From assembly GCA_964036295.1 (NCBI GenBank), contig OZ038469.1, positions 15,867,591 through 15,931,590 of the forward strand: DNA of 64,000 nt. The letters run 5' to 3'. This document shows, in pieces, positions 1-10,266 of this stretch (position 1 is the first letter of the stretch; every line of letters begins with the position of its first letter). The position numbers and the translations under genes were made by a program. The notes beneath the pieces are model-generated. The model saw only the letters and a program-made list of their open reading frames with translations, was not told where the DNA came from and ran no database searches. Source of the DNA: Plumapathes pennacea. Lineage: Eukaryota > Cnidaria > Anthozoa > Antipatharia > Myriopathidae.

Positions 1-36
1 ACTGAACAGACTTTATTCACTAGCGTGGTTGCCGTA
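1..36 (+). repeat. Short dispersed element GGCAAC...GTTGCC, truncated copy
   Basis: CTGAACAGACTTTATTCACT and AGCGTGGTTGCC match the right part of the complete copies at 465-529 and 2436-2497. Confidence 0.7.
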
Positions 37-89
37 CCAAGATAACTATTATTCGGACATCCTGATCACTAAAGTTAAAATGCATTTAC

Positions 90-362
90 CTTGTCCTTCT
101 CGATGGCATCTCTCAAGACCTGATTTGCTTTTACAGAATCCTTTTTTATCTGCAAGAAAATGGCCAAATGATCATCTACAGTCTACAATGTTGGCAGTAC
201 ACCAGTAACATGCTTTTTCCTTCATCATGATCAAAGCAGAGCTACAGATAAGCAGACAAGCGAGTGGTAAAATTGAATACTGCTGACACTGCCAACTACA
301 GTAGAGGTATTCAAAGAACAGGACTGGCCCCACAGACAATATTTCAACTAATTCAATTCATG

Positions 363-393
<31 letters not shown>

Positions 394-3300
394 TGTAGCA
401 CATCTCCACGTTCCTCCAGGTAACAGATAACAAAGAAGAAGACAAAATAGAGACATGCCACTGATTTTGGCAACAGGGAACGAGTGAATAGTCACTGAAC
501 AGACTTATCCACTAGCAAGGTTGCCAAAACTACAAATGCAATGCAATATTTACCTTAGACAAAAATCTTGCATATCTGATGGCGTAAAATGAGCTAACTT
601 CATGGTCTGACGTTCCCTGGATGGCCTCCTCATACAACTGTGCAGTCATGTCCAGCTCCCCAAGCCGCCGTACTACATTGATTCTGCGTAGCTTTACAAG
701 TATTTGACCAGGTACAGCTGCATCTAGATCAGCCAGGATTTGGCTGGCTTTTGTGGCATTTCCTGACATAGACAGAGAAAGTTTACAATATTAGTTTTAA
801 AGGTCATACTTCTCTGTGAATGATTAACTCAGCTCTTACCACGCTCCTCTTCAAATGCAGCCCATGCCAAATGAATGTTAGGCTTCCTTGGGAGGTGAAT
901 AGTACAAGCCCTCTCATACACACGACGACACCCTTCCACACTACAATCTTCCATGTAGGATGCAAATCGCTGCCAGAAGTCTTCATACAATGCACATGCA
1001 ATGACACATCTCTCAAACAATGTAACAACCCTCTCATGGCTTCCATTTGCTATTTCAAAATCAAGATAGTCTCTCCAGTTTTTCAGCTGCATGCGTTCCA
1101 AGGGTTTTACATGGAAATATGGTCTTTTGACTGCCTCTTCAAAAGTCCAGCGCTTTCTAACTTCCTCTTCAAGTGCCGTGAACAGAGCAGTCCTAGCTGC
1201 AATAACTTTTTCTCTTATTGCAACTGACTCAACATCATTCTGTCAAAAAGAGAACAGGTATCAGTTTATGTGAAACTTCTGATAACTGAAACTCCACAGG
1301 GCAAAAACCTTTCCATTCTTTAAGGGAGAATAATTTTTTATACTAATAATATTGAAAAAAAAAAAAATTGTTTCCAGGGCTAATCAGCTTCAATATTCAC
1401 CTTCACTTTTTCACCAGAAGTACGCCCTACAGATTGGTGATTTGCTCAAACAAAAGCCGATTAGACTATCACTCCTCACTACATCACTCAAAACATATCT
1501 TGTTTAATGGTTGGGAGAAACTGTTTTATAAAAATCATGTACCACCATAATATAAGGCAAGCCATGCATTTAGAAACTCAGCAGCTGAGAAAATCATGCA
1601 AACTACCAGCTAACCGTGAGTGACTGTGCCGGCATAGCTTCCTCTTCTCCTGGTGCTACGAGGCTTTCAGTGACTTCTACTGGTGTCGAACTCGCTTCTT
1701 CTAAACCTACCACACCAAAACATGAGCAGGAAAAGTGTTCAGAAACAAGATGCAAGTGGTTGGATTAATCAAACAGTACTGGAAACACATCCAAAGCAAT
1801 CCCACAGTTTGGCTCTCAAAAAATTTGAAAGGTTTGACATGTGCATCAGCCTATTCAGTGGATGATTTTAAGGATATACACATTTAAAAGCAACACAAAG
1901 TGGCATCAATTTATTAGAAAATTATTTTAAAATTTAGGTTTTGCAAGGTGAATAGGCAAGGTGTACAGCAATCTCTATGACAACTTGTTTTACTATTGTG
2001 TTCAATCAATCTTCACCAGAGCAGCTGCACTGTTATAAAAATATCTTTTCTTGCTCAAGATTTTAGATTTTGTGATCCTTACCTGGGGGTGCTGTGCTGG
2101 CAACACTAACAAGCGGCTCAGCTTCCGCTGATGTTACACCAGGGGGAGCAGCTGCAACTTCCGCCCTGAGCTTGAGGAGTTCCTCTGTGGACAGAACGTC
2201 TGATACCGGGTTGGAATTGATGTGTTCCTTGAATCTTCAAAGAGTCAGATAATTCAAGTTAAAATAAAATCTCTAACAAAATATTGTCTGGTTACAATAA
2301 TAAAATGGGATGTACTTACCTTTTCCATCATTACCTAACACTAATTCCAGAAATAATTATGTACTATCTCCATATTATTCTTCCACTGTAATCACAGACA
2401 AGAAAGAATAAAACAAAGAAGAGATAGGCCGATACTTTTGGCAACAGGGAACGAGTGAATAGTCACTGAACAGACTTTATTCACTAGCGTGGTTGCCATT
2501 ATAAATATATACATCTGACAACAAGGGTTTCAGGACTGAATGGTACAAGTACTGTACCATGAAAACTCAACCAGGGATTTCTCACATAATTAGTACAAGG
2601 CAATAATTAGGTTCGGTGATAAATGGTTTCTCAAATCCCCAAGATGACAAAAGTGTGAAAGAGTGGTGGTTATTGTAGCTATTGTATGTGTGAAGAGTGA
2701 GAAGTGTGTGTGAATGTAAGGCACATCACAGTCTTGTGTACTTGTTCTTCAGTGAACAAGGCTTACTTTTCGAAATGTTGATTGTAGTGCTGGGTTGGTA
2801 TGGTAAAGACCCTGTCATACAGCTTAGTTACTCTCTGTAATTCTCCCTGGCTTTTCTCCCAGTCAACATATGCCTCCCAGAGTTTGTCTGATCTGAATTC
2901 TTCACCGGCTGCAAGTACTGCTCCCTCAAACAAACTGCCATCGGGAGACAAAAAAAGGAAAAAAACAGGAAGAGTTATGACGACTCAGTATCCTTGGCAT
3001 CCTTGCAAAAATATCACCCAACACAGCTCTGATCTCTCTGCTGCGATTTTAATTCAGGACTAGAGAAAGCAAGTACCTTTCTTGATTTAGTATGTACCCA
3101 CTCTCCAGGCAATCATGGGTACATTGCTATGCAATGCACTACGCACTGATAAGGAATGGTGAATGTGACAAAAACAATGCTGGGGTTAGAACACGAAAAG
3201 CAAAAAAATTCACAAAATTCAGGACTTCAACGAGTAAGGTCTTATGAACAAACGCTCACTGGAAGTGTCCTGTGCCTTGAAAGTTTTATTGCCATCTGAT

Positions 3301-4525
3301 TGGCGACTTTCCTGGAGGATAGAACACATGTGTTAGTAGGACACTCCCACACCAAATTTACCTGCGCATCACTTGAGGGCCATCAGGTTGGCCCTTGGTA
3401 GTTTGAGAAGCAAAATTCAGATAATGTACCCACAAATCCACACTAAGTGGGATAGCTGCCACACCTCTCTCGAACACCTAAACAGAAAAAAGAAAAAAAG
3501 TTCCACTCAAAAGAAGAATTCCAGAAACCTTCAGAGGAGTGGAGACACAAAAAGGAGCACTTGCAAGATGCCAGTCTTTCAGATGAGACAGACAGAAGCA
3601 TCAACTCAAAAATGGCCCAGAATGCACCTGACAGAAGCGAGGTTCTTTACTGCCACCAAGGGATATATTTCTCACCTCTTTTGCTTTGTCCGTGTTCCCA
3701 TTTTTTCGTTCAAGATCAGCATACTTTTTCCAGTAGCCGTAACAGTACGGATAACGTTTAAAAAACGCATCAAACGCCTTACGAGCGGAGGCAAGCTTAT
3801 TCTACAGAAAGAAAACAAAGAACCAACCGTTAGAACTCGTCGACCAGACTGAACAAACGACAAATATTCAGGTGACCATTGAAATAAAAATCATCATAAA
3901 CCTTCCTCTATACATACATGTACGCTTTCAATACGAAGTTAGGTACCCTTAGCTAACCCTGGCCTGGGTAAAAATGAAGCAATGTCAGACAAGTTAAAAA
4001 TCGAATCGATCAAGCAGTCTTCGAAGATACAAATGTTCACAGGTTCGTTGATAAAGTCATACAACACGAAAAAATATGCAATAAACACCTCTTGCTCCAC
4101 GAACTGCAACAAATACGTCCAACTGGTGAAGTCTGAGGGATTTTCCTTGACTGCTTTCCAGTATTTCAATTCTTGTTCGTTTATGACCTGCCCCTCGCTC
4201 GGGGAATCTTCTGGCTTCCCATTAGACTCGTCCGCTGCATTTGATGTGTCAACCAAAGTAATAACAGTATGAGTCTCAGCTTTGCCGTCTAAAAAAGAAA
4301 AAGAGATGGATGAGCTAAAACTGAAGGTGTACTCACAACGAACGTGACTTCGAGCACATGACATTATTCGGGGGAGTTGGAGCGAATCATTTCAAAACTT
4401 GTCAAATTAAGGTGCATGCTGTTCTGTCTCTTCCATGGTATTAAAGGATAGGACTGTATTACAAGGATGGAAAAGATTAACACTAAAACATTGAGCTCAC
4501 CATCCACTTCTGCCACCGACGCCAT
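90..4525 (-). CDS. PRPF39: Pre-mRNA-processing factor 39 (PRPF39), 5' ten exons, C-terminus beyond left edge
   Basis: PRPF39 is a U1 snRNP-associated nuclear splicing factor built of HAT (half-a-TPR) helical repeats that helps 5' splice-site recognition. Ten exons join in phase (4501-4525, 4089-4288, 3676-3801, 3362-3477, 2767-2934, 2083-2234, 1615-1700, 840-1239, 554-762, 90-149) to give 514 in-frame codons. After a short acidic N-terminus, HAT signatures follow: [58 protein letters not shown], then a 133-codon exon with [22 protein letters not shown] and a [20 protein letters not shown] segment. These match the animal PRPF39 order. The exon at 1615-1700 codes for a low-complexity acidic linker and is least certain; its donor is GTTAGC. 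The start ATG at 4525 is the one following the promoter; an in-frame ATG further upstream is possible. The last exons lie left of base 90. Confidence 0.93.
363..389 (+). repeat. Poly(A) tract in a PRPF39 intron
   Basis: 27 consecutive A (poly(T) on the gene's strand), about 75 bp upstream of the short dispersed element. Confidence 0.9.
465..529 (+). repeat. Short dispersed element GGCAAC...GTTGCC, copy 2
   Basis: TTTTGGCAACAGGGAACGAG through TCACTGAACAGACTTATCC to AAGGTTGCCAAAA has inverted ends. Shared upstream sequence (GAGACATGCC versus GAGATAGGCC) suggests the repeat extends left. It lies between PRPF39 exons 9 and 10. Confidence 0.75.
1383..1545 (-). mobile_element. CACTCCCAA MITE family, decayed copy in PRPF39 intron
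   Basis: TTCACCAGAAGTACGCCCTA, TAGACTATCACTCCTCACTA and CATCACTCAAAACATATC with TGGTTGGGAGAAACTG follow the order of the inverted copy at 43700-43897, with more divergence. Confidence 0.6.
2436..2497 (+). repeat. Short dispersed element GGCAAC...GTTGCC, copy 3
   Basis: The same 60-bp sequence as copy 2 with nearly full identity, in the PRPF39 intron between exons 5 and 6. All three copies are in the same orientation within one gene. Confidence 0.78.
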
Positions 4526-4681
4526 GACGCTACCGACCAGGGTCTGGATCGGGTCTGGGAATGAGTCCTCGCCTTTGCTCGTTGCATCCTCGGGTTTCCG
4601 AGGACGTGTCGAGAGCCAACGCGAACACAAATCTCTTGAAAACCGATGTAAGATGTAGATTTCACCCGGCGAGCTATTAGA
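4526..4681. promoter_or_regulatory. Bidirectional promoter between PRPF39 and TMEM179
   Basis: Only 156 bp separate the start codons of the minus-strand PRPF39 and plus-strand TMEM179-type gene, so both 5' UTRs and the core promoter must lie here or overlap each other. No TATA box is evident, which suits a housekeeping divergent promoter. The assignment is from gene geometry, not from a recognised motif. Confidence 0.6.
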
Positions 4682-6833
4682 ATGGGTTCCAGCGGATTGC
4701 TGGAAAACCTATCCTATGTGCTGGCCTTGGCATCAAGCTGCCTTGTAACTATTCCCCTTGGTCTTCATCGAGGAACTTTTAACGGGCAATGTTTGTTATT
4801 TGCCGAGGTGAACTTTCCAACTACATCTGTAACCATGGGCGACCAGAAATATTGTGACTTCGCGTTCTATTCGTCTCTGGCAAATATAGTTGTAGCTGCT
4901 TTTCTGCTTTTCCTTAAGTGCTGTTGTGCTCTCACGTCGGAACGTAGAAGGTACGAACTCTGTTTCCCATCTGCGAATTTGTAAATATTAAATGCATGGC
5001 ATGTCCTTTGATCGCCACTTTCAGACTTTGTACAGGAACTGTACTCAAAGGATCTGTAACCTGCAATATTGTACTTATAAATAATTATCTAATTACGTAA
5101 AACCTCTTCACATTATTACATCAGTACGATAAGATGATTTTAGGCAAAAGTTCCCCCCCCCCCCCCCCCTCCCTTTCCCACCTCCCCCCACCCTCCCACC
5201 ACCCACCCAGGGTTTTCAGGATGACAATCAGTTCTATCACCCACCATTTTTCACTTGGTACATATAATTGAGCTTTTTTTTCAGTAGAAACAGATGACAC
5301 AATATTTTATAGCAAAATGGTCAGACAACAGAACTACAAATTTATTAAATATTGTCTTCCAGTATGGCGTACATCACCCTGGCATTCAGTGTAGTATGTA
5401 CCTTGGCATGGATCAACTGTGTCCTTTGCACAGTGTGTGTGACTGTTGGCTTTACAGAATGGTGTAATTCAGTCGAGACCATGGCTAAAGCTGGCAAGTA
5501 AGTGCAGTAACATAGTACATAATTCCCAGGGCAACCAGACATTACCTAGTGTATTAATTCTTGTGACAATGTAATACCAGCTCTTAAGAGAACTAGGTTG
5601 ACTGCATTGGCGTGGCGGAAGACAAACTGGTCTATCAACTAAGTGTTGATGAGGGTAATGGAACGCCGTCAAAGAGACAATAGCTGACGTTTCGAGCACT
5701 TAAGCCCTTCGTCAGAGCGAATGAGAGGATTATAATCCTCTCATTTGCTCTGACGAAGGGCTAGCGCTCGAAACGTCAGCTATTGTCCTTTTGACGGCGT
5801 TCCATTACCCTCATCAACACTTAGTTGATACACCAGTTTGTATTCTTGTAACAACTTGCTGAGAAGAAGCTGTTCAAACTACTATATCTTGGGTAGTAAG
5901 TCATGCAAAATTATCATTGCGTTCTCTGAGGCAGATCTAGGATTATATAGATGGTTCAAGTGGGGGTTTGAATTTTCCCTGAAACATTCAGATTGGTATA
6001 TATTTCAAGCTAATGACTGAGTAAGCCAAAGAGGTATTCAACTGAACCTCCTGGATACATGTATGTCAAGGTACAGGATAAAACAATGTGTATTATAGCA
6101 TTATTAAAATGTGTTTTATATTTTTGTTCAGATGTCAAGATGCGGAGAAGTGGGACTGGGAACAACTCAAGCCACAGCCCTTGGACGGCAGTAACTTTTA
6201 CATATACCTTAATATTACTCAAGTAAGAAGTGGAAAATTTGTGTACAGTTGTTCATACAGTGAATTCATTTGTGATAAATATTTTTACCACAACACACTA
6301 GTTTCTCGCTCTCATTGGTCAATTTACCGTGGTAAATAAGAGTCCAGACAACGATGCTGACACCAGTTGACGCCAGCATGTCACATTTTGCAGCAAAGTA
6401 CAACAAAAGTTTCCTGTATATTTCTAAATGTTGTGGTAAAAAACAAATTTCCACTGGTTTGCCGTGGTGTAGACTCTTATTTACCGCGATTTAGTGTCAT
6501 CACACGGTCAAACTTAGTTGCGGACTCACTTGGCGAAGCGCCTCGTGAGTCCACAACATTTTGACCATGTGATGACGTAAATCGTGGTAAATAAGAGTCC
6601 ACACCATGGTAAACCAGTGGAAATTTATTAAATACATTATTTTCCAGATTGCATCCTACTGTACAGTGGTTCTGTGGTTTGTTGCTGCAATTTTATCTGG
6701 ACGGAACTTCAAGCAGTGGATTTTGAGAACAAGAGAAGAGTTTGTATTGGACCACTATGCAGTTGCCAGTCCTTCTCCGGTGTACTACGATTCCAGCCCT
6801 GGACATGTAAAGTTTGTGACAGATTACCTTTAA
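4682..6833 (+). CDS. TMEM179: TMEM179-type four-pass membrane protein (copy A)
   Basis: Four exons (4682-4950, 5363-5497, 6132-6222, 6648-6833) give a 226-residue protein, close to the usual length of about 230 for TMEM179. An N-terminal hydrophobic helix (residues about 8-27) is followed by a GQCLLFAEV box equivalent to the family's GRCLLFTEG, then a second helix (SLANIVVAAFLLFLKCC), a third (ITLAFSVVCTLAWINCVLCTV) with the FTEWC motif, a CQDAEKWDW extracellular-type loop, and a fourth (ASYCTVVLWFVAAIL). Intron phases are 2, 2, 0. The biochemical role of TMEM179 proteins is not established. Introns 2 and 3 carry foldback elements, the second ending about 20 bp before exon 4. A close paralogue in the opposite orientation lies directly downstream. 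Confidence 0.85.
5151..5215 (+). repeat. C-rich tract in TMEM179 copy A intron 1
   Basis: A run of about 17 C is followed by CCCT/CCCACC-rich sequence. The minus strand is therefore G-rich with several G-runs that could fold as a G-quadruplex. It is a simple repeat inside the first intron. Confidence 0.7.
5622..5841. mobile_element. Foldback (near-perfect palindrome) element, about 220 bp
   Basis: The left arm (about 5622-5732) is the near-exact reverse complement of the right arm (5735-5841), meeting at a centre reading GAGGATTATAATCCTC. The arms include CAACTAAGTGTTGATGAGGG and GCTGACGTTTCGAGC on each side. There is no coding capacity, so this is a non-autonomous foldback or MITE-like element in intron 2 of TMEM179 copy A. 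Confidence 0.85.
6282..6627 (+). mobile_element. Foldback/MITE family F1, copy 1
   Basis: The element starts TTTTTACCACAACACACTAG and contains a long internal inverted repeat: CCACTGGTTTGCCGTGGTGT with the TTATTTACC block, then its complement after a short loop with GACTCA...TGAGTC. A second copy in the opposite orientation lies at 57793-58128, which shows it is a dispersed family. It fills the 3' part of TMEM179 copy A intron 3 and ends about 20 bp before exon 4. Confidence 0.85.
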
Positions 6834-7056
6834 CCCCTCATAATTATTGCGTACTTCTGCACACGCTCACAATACAAATTCTCCCAACCCTTCAAGAGGA
6901 ACAGTGTGTGAGTGAGATAATGAGAATATTTTGATAGTCTTGTTGGCTAGGATCAACTGCCATGTCAGCCACTGCAGAAATTTTGGTTGAGATTCTGGTG
7001 TTTACTTAAGTCAGACTACAAGCAAAGTCACACTCTAGATAAATATTTTAATTAAT

Positions 7057-7062
7057 TTTATT
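7057..7062 (-). terminator. AATAAA poly(A) signal, minus strand (TMEM179 copy B)
   Basis: TTTATT on the plus strand reads AATAAA on the minus strand, about 400 bp after the copy B stop codon. It is the first canonical hexamer seen on that strand. Confidence 0.5.
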
Positions 7063-7072
7063 ATAACACAAT

Positions 7073-7078
7073 AATAAA
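7073..7078 (+). terminator. AATAAA poly(A) signal, plus strand (TMEM179 copy A)
   Basis: This canonical hexamer lies 240 bp after the copy A stop codon and only 11 bp from the minus-strand signal for copy B, so the two mRNAs probably end in the same AT-rich patch. Confidence 0.55.
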
Positions 7079-7468
7079 TTCTTATATAATATAAAATTAT
7101 ATATATACTAGAGTTTCAACAAGTCAAGTTTAGACAACTTATTGTGATCAAAATGTACCAAGTAACTTATAAACTAACATCAGATGACATTCGTAACCAA
7201 TCAGCTACAGATCAGTCAGAGAACCTTGAACTTCTGACACCATGTTATGGGGTTGGCGAACGGCACACTGAGAGCCAAGCATAAAAAAATGAAGCGTTTT
7301 AATGGACTAAAGACTGAATACTTGAGACCGCAACATTGAGAAACACACCACGCTTATAGAGGAACAGCCTAAATGTCAAGCCTGAGTGAACTTGTATAAG
7401 AGGGCAAAACTATGTGTAGTGGCACACATTTAATTAACAAACTATGAAGTTACAATATCACAACAATA

Positions 7469-10018
7469 TTATGTATTTAGTTGTTCTTTATCTTTAAATG
7501 TCCTCCACATAAAGCAGCTCAGTGCAACACCCAAGAAAAGGAAGGCTATCCAGGAAGTTATCTGTTGATGAAACAAAATGTAAGCCTGTTAGAATTTGTT
7601 TTGATCTGCATTGACGTGAAGTTGATGTGACATCTGAATGTAAGTCTTTTTTTTTTTATTATTATTTTTTCATTTGCTCTAAATTCTCTTTAATTCTTTT
7701 TCTTTAAGTTTGAGCTGATGTTTCGAGTGTCAGCCCTTCAGGTGAGCAAGGATTGATGAAGCCCTTTGTCACTTGCTCCAATAAGGGGCTAATGCTCAAA
7801 ACATGAGTTCAAACTTCTTAAATAGACCCTCTCACCGTAGATGCTTTGTGCACCCAGTGACAGATGGCAGCCATTTTTGTATCATACAAAAATGGTGGAT
7901 TCTTATGTTTTTCTACGTTTTATGGCGAAAATAAATCAGCAAAAACGCAGAAAGAGTATTGAATACAGCAAGCAGTGACAGTCAGATCAATCAGTCATAA
8001 TGTGGGCACCTCAGGAAAGTCGAGCTCCGGATGTAAATACAAACATGAGCGTGCAAAGCATCTACGGTGAGAGGGTCTCTTTAATTGCATACAGCTATCA
8101 TCCACATCAACCCTTAGTTGATTCACCATGTCTTTCTCCATGCTGATGCAATCAAAAAACTAATTCTTCCAAGAAAAGTACTTGCTTGTCACTGTAGCTC
8201 ATAACTGTACCTCTGCATGCCTTATCAAGGAATATGAGCTACCACAAGAACTGCCCTTTGGCTGGAACATCTTCCAATCCATATCTCGAACATGTGAATT
8301 TGAACACCTGCAATAAAGTAAAAAAACATCACATGATTGGTTATACGTGTGTGTTACTTCCTCTGGAATTTAGGCGAACAGGGAATCTGTACTTTTCTTG
8401 CTGTTCAAAATAAATAATGAGACTCTTCCTCTGTGGTTTAAAGTAATGTGCACAAATTTAATGTTGAACACCTTTACTCACACTCAAATTCAAGTCCTGC
8501 AAGATGGCACCTGATCAGTTACTTTTCTGTTGGGGTTGGTTGTGATTGTCCATGTTAGAGTAGTCTCCAGGAAGACTGTTGTTGGTGACTGACATTTAAA
8601 CTCCCTGAGTAAAAGTCATCTTCAAAGTCAAGTGAACAGGTTTCTCTGAAGATGACTGTTCAGGGAGTTGAAATGTCAGTCACCAATAACAGTCTTCCTG
8701 GAGACTCTCTAACCCAGACGATCACAACCAACCTACTGTTCACACTCCTGGGTTCAAATCATTTGCCAAGCTTAATTTAGTTGTTGGGAGAGAAAGGAGT
8801 GAGATTTTACGTGACTTGCCTGTTGATGGTAAAAGAGCTGCACCAGACTTGAAAACCCATGGAGATAGTACAGGCCATGAGCAATGATAAGATATTGCAA
8901 AACACCATCAGGAATCCTTGAATGATGTTTTTCATAAGTCTGCAAGTCAGGAAAAAGAAGTTGTTACTGTAAGTACTCAGTTCCTCAGTAATGAACCAGA
9001 CTTGTACATATTTGAGTCCTTGATCCACAATTATTACACATCCCACATACAGTAGTTTATGTTGTACTTTTAGACAAAGAAATTTTCACCATGTAAATTT
9101 AATAAAAAAAATGTGTACAGTCTTCCCACTCACCACAGATTTGAAACAGCTAACTTATGACCATAAAACAGTCTTGACTAACTTCTGTATGTATGATTGT
9201 GGTGGAATTTTGTACATCCTTGTTTCCATGAATTATGTACTGAAAAATGACAACCCGACTAGCACAAGACTTCATTCTTATCATTAACGTTCTGCTTTCA
9301 GGTGCTTTCTCATATGCCACAAAAAGTGTCAACAATCCCTCTTTTATACCCCTTACATCCAGGAAAACACAGCCAGGACCCCGGGAGGGGGTTTGTTCAA
9401 AAACCAACTAAAATTCTTCTTTTCACTCAAAACTTATCAACTATGCTGAATTTGAGTTAGACCTTCCAGTTTTTCAGGCTTAAAAATGACAAAACGATTG
9501 CTGCTAAATCTATAATATTGATAAAGTTAGTTATTAACTTACATGTCAGCACCCCCACCTCTACCCCAAACTTTTTCCAAATTGGAAATTGGGAGTGCAA
9601 GTAGAAGTCAATAAAATTGAATTGATCCCATAGATCCAATGATTAAAGACTAAGACAAAATATTTCGTTTTCCAAGGAGAGAACATTTAATTCTGTTTCT
9701 CTCTCCGGGTGATCTGGTCTGATCCAAATATGGAATAACTTGAGGAAACCATTTACTCACATACCTTAGCTTCCGAGACAACAATCTGAGTACCAAGCAA
9801 CCGCCAAGAACAGAGGTAATTATGCCAAGAACTACGCAGAGCACACACCACGCACTGTTCTCATTTGTGAGAATGCGCCTCCTTTCCAACACTTTTCCAA
9901 ACAAAAGACAATGCCCACAAATCCTCCTCAAGGAGGAAATAGCTCCAACCGCTACCACACTGAAAAAAATGCCGCCGATGAGAGCAGCAGCTTCCACTTT
10001 GACAGTTTTAGGCGCCAT
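7469..10018 (-). CDS. TMEM179: TMEM179-type membrane protein (copy B, inverted paralogue)
   Basis: Four exons (9765-10018, 8811-8939, 8211-8307, 7469-7561) encode 190 residues. Features match copy A in the same order: an N-terminal hydrophobic helix (ALIGGIFFSVVAVGAI), the GHCLLFGKV box, a second helix (WCVLCVVLGIITSVLGG), a third helix (GFLMVFCNILSLLMACTISMGF) with the GFQVWC motif, a C...DMDWKMFQP loop and a fourth helix (WIAFLFLGVALSCF) after an IT-S start where copy A has IAS. Intron phases are again 2, 2, 0, so the genes are paralogues sharing one ancestral structure. The tail is about 30 residues shorter than in copy A. The exon 2 donor was chosen as AC/GTAAAA because it keeps phase 2. 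The genes are tail to tail, so the duplication is inverted. Confidence 0.82.
7704..7822. mobile_element. Degenerate foldback element related to that at 5622
   Basis: Diverged inverted arms (AAGTTTGAGCTGATGTTTCG on the left, TGCTCAAAACATGAGTTC on the right) surround GTGAGCAAGG...CACTTGCTCC. The GATGTTTCGAG and GGGCTAATGCTC words echo the palindrome at 5622-5841, which suggests an older member of the same family. Confidence 0.6.
7824..8078. mobile_element. MITE with perfect 25-bp terminal inverted repeats
   Basis: AGACCCTCTCACCGTAGATG at the left end is matched by its exact complement at the right end, with 25 of 25 bases pairing. The roughly 255-bp element has no coding capacity and lies in intron 3 of TMEM179 copy B, directly beside the degenerate foldback. 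Confidence 0.85.
8536..8733. mobile_element. Foldback element, about 200 bp
   Basis: The left arm (GGTTGGTTGTGATTGTCC, TCTCCAGGAAGACTGTT, GGTGACTGACATTTAAACTC) is repeated as reverse complement on the right arm around a short centre. It lies in intron 2 of TMEM179 copy B. Confidence 0.8.
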
Positions 10019-10266
10019 TTTGGATCTGGACTAACCTCGTCCCCAGGGCCACCATCTGGGGTATGGGCGTGACGTCATGGCCGATGTTTTCTTTTTTCGT
10101 TCTGAATCACGTTTTGCGCGAGTAACAACAACAACAACAACAACGTTTATTTGCACCAATTTTAGAAGAAATTACAATGATTTTTTAGGGAAGAAAGAAA
10201 AAAGTGTATCTAGGTACAGAGTGCGAAAGGACTTCAAGTTACCAAAATGATTCCGGATCATTTTGG

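Larger units (their letters stand above)
6834..7468. other. Convergent 3' spacer between the two TMEM179-type genes
   Basis: This 635-bp stretch carries both 3' UTRs. It holds a degenerate fragment of the CACTCCCAA MITE family near 6880-6935 (ATTCTCCCAACCCTTC and following bases) and an AT-rich patch at 7040-7110 with poly(A) signals for both strands. I see no further gene. Confidence 0.6.
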
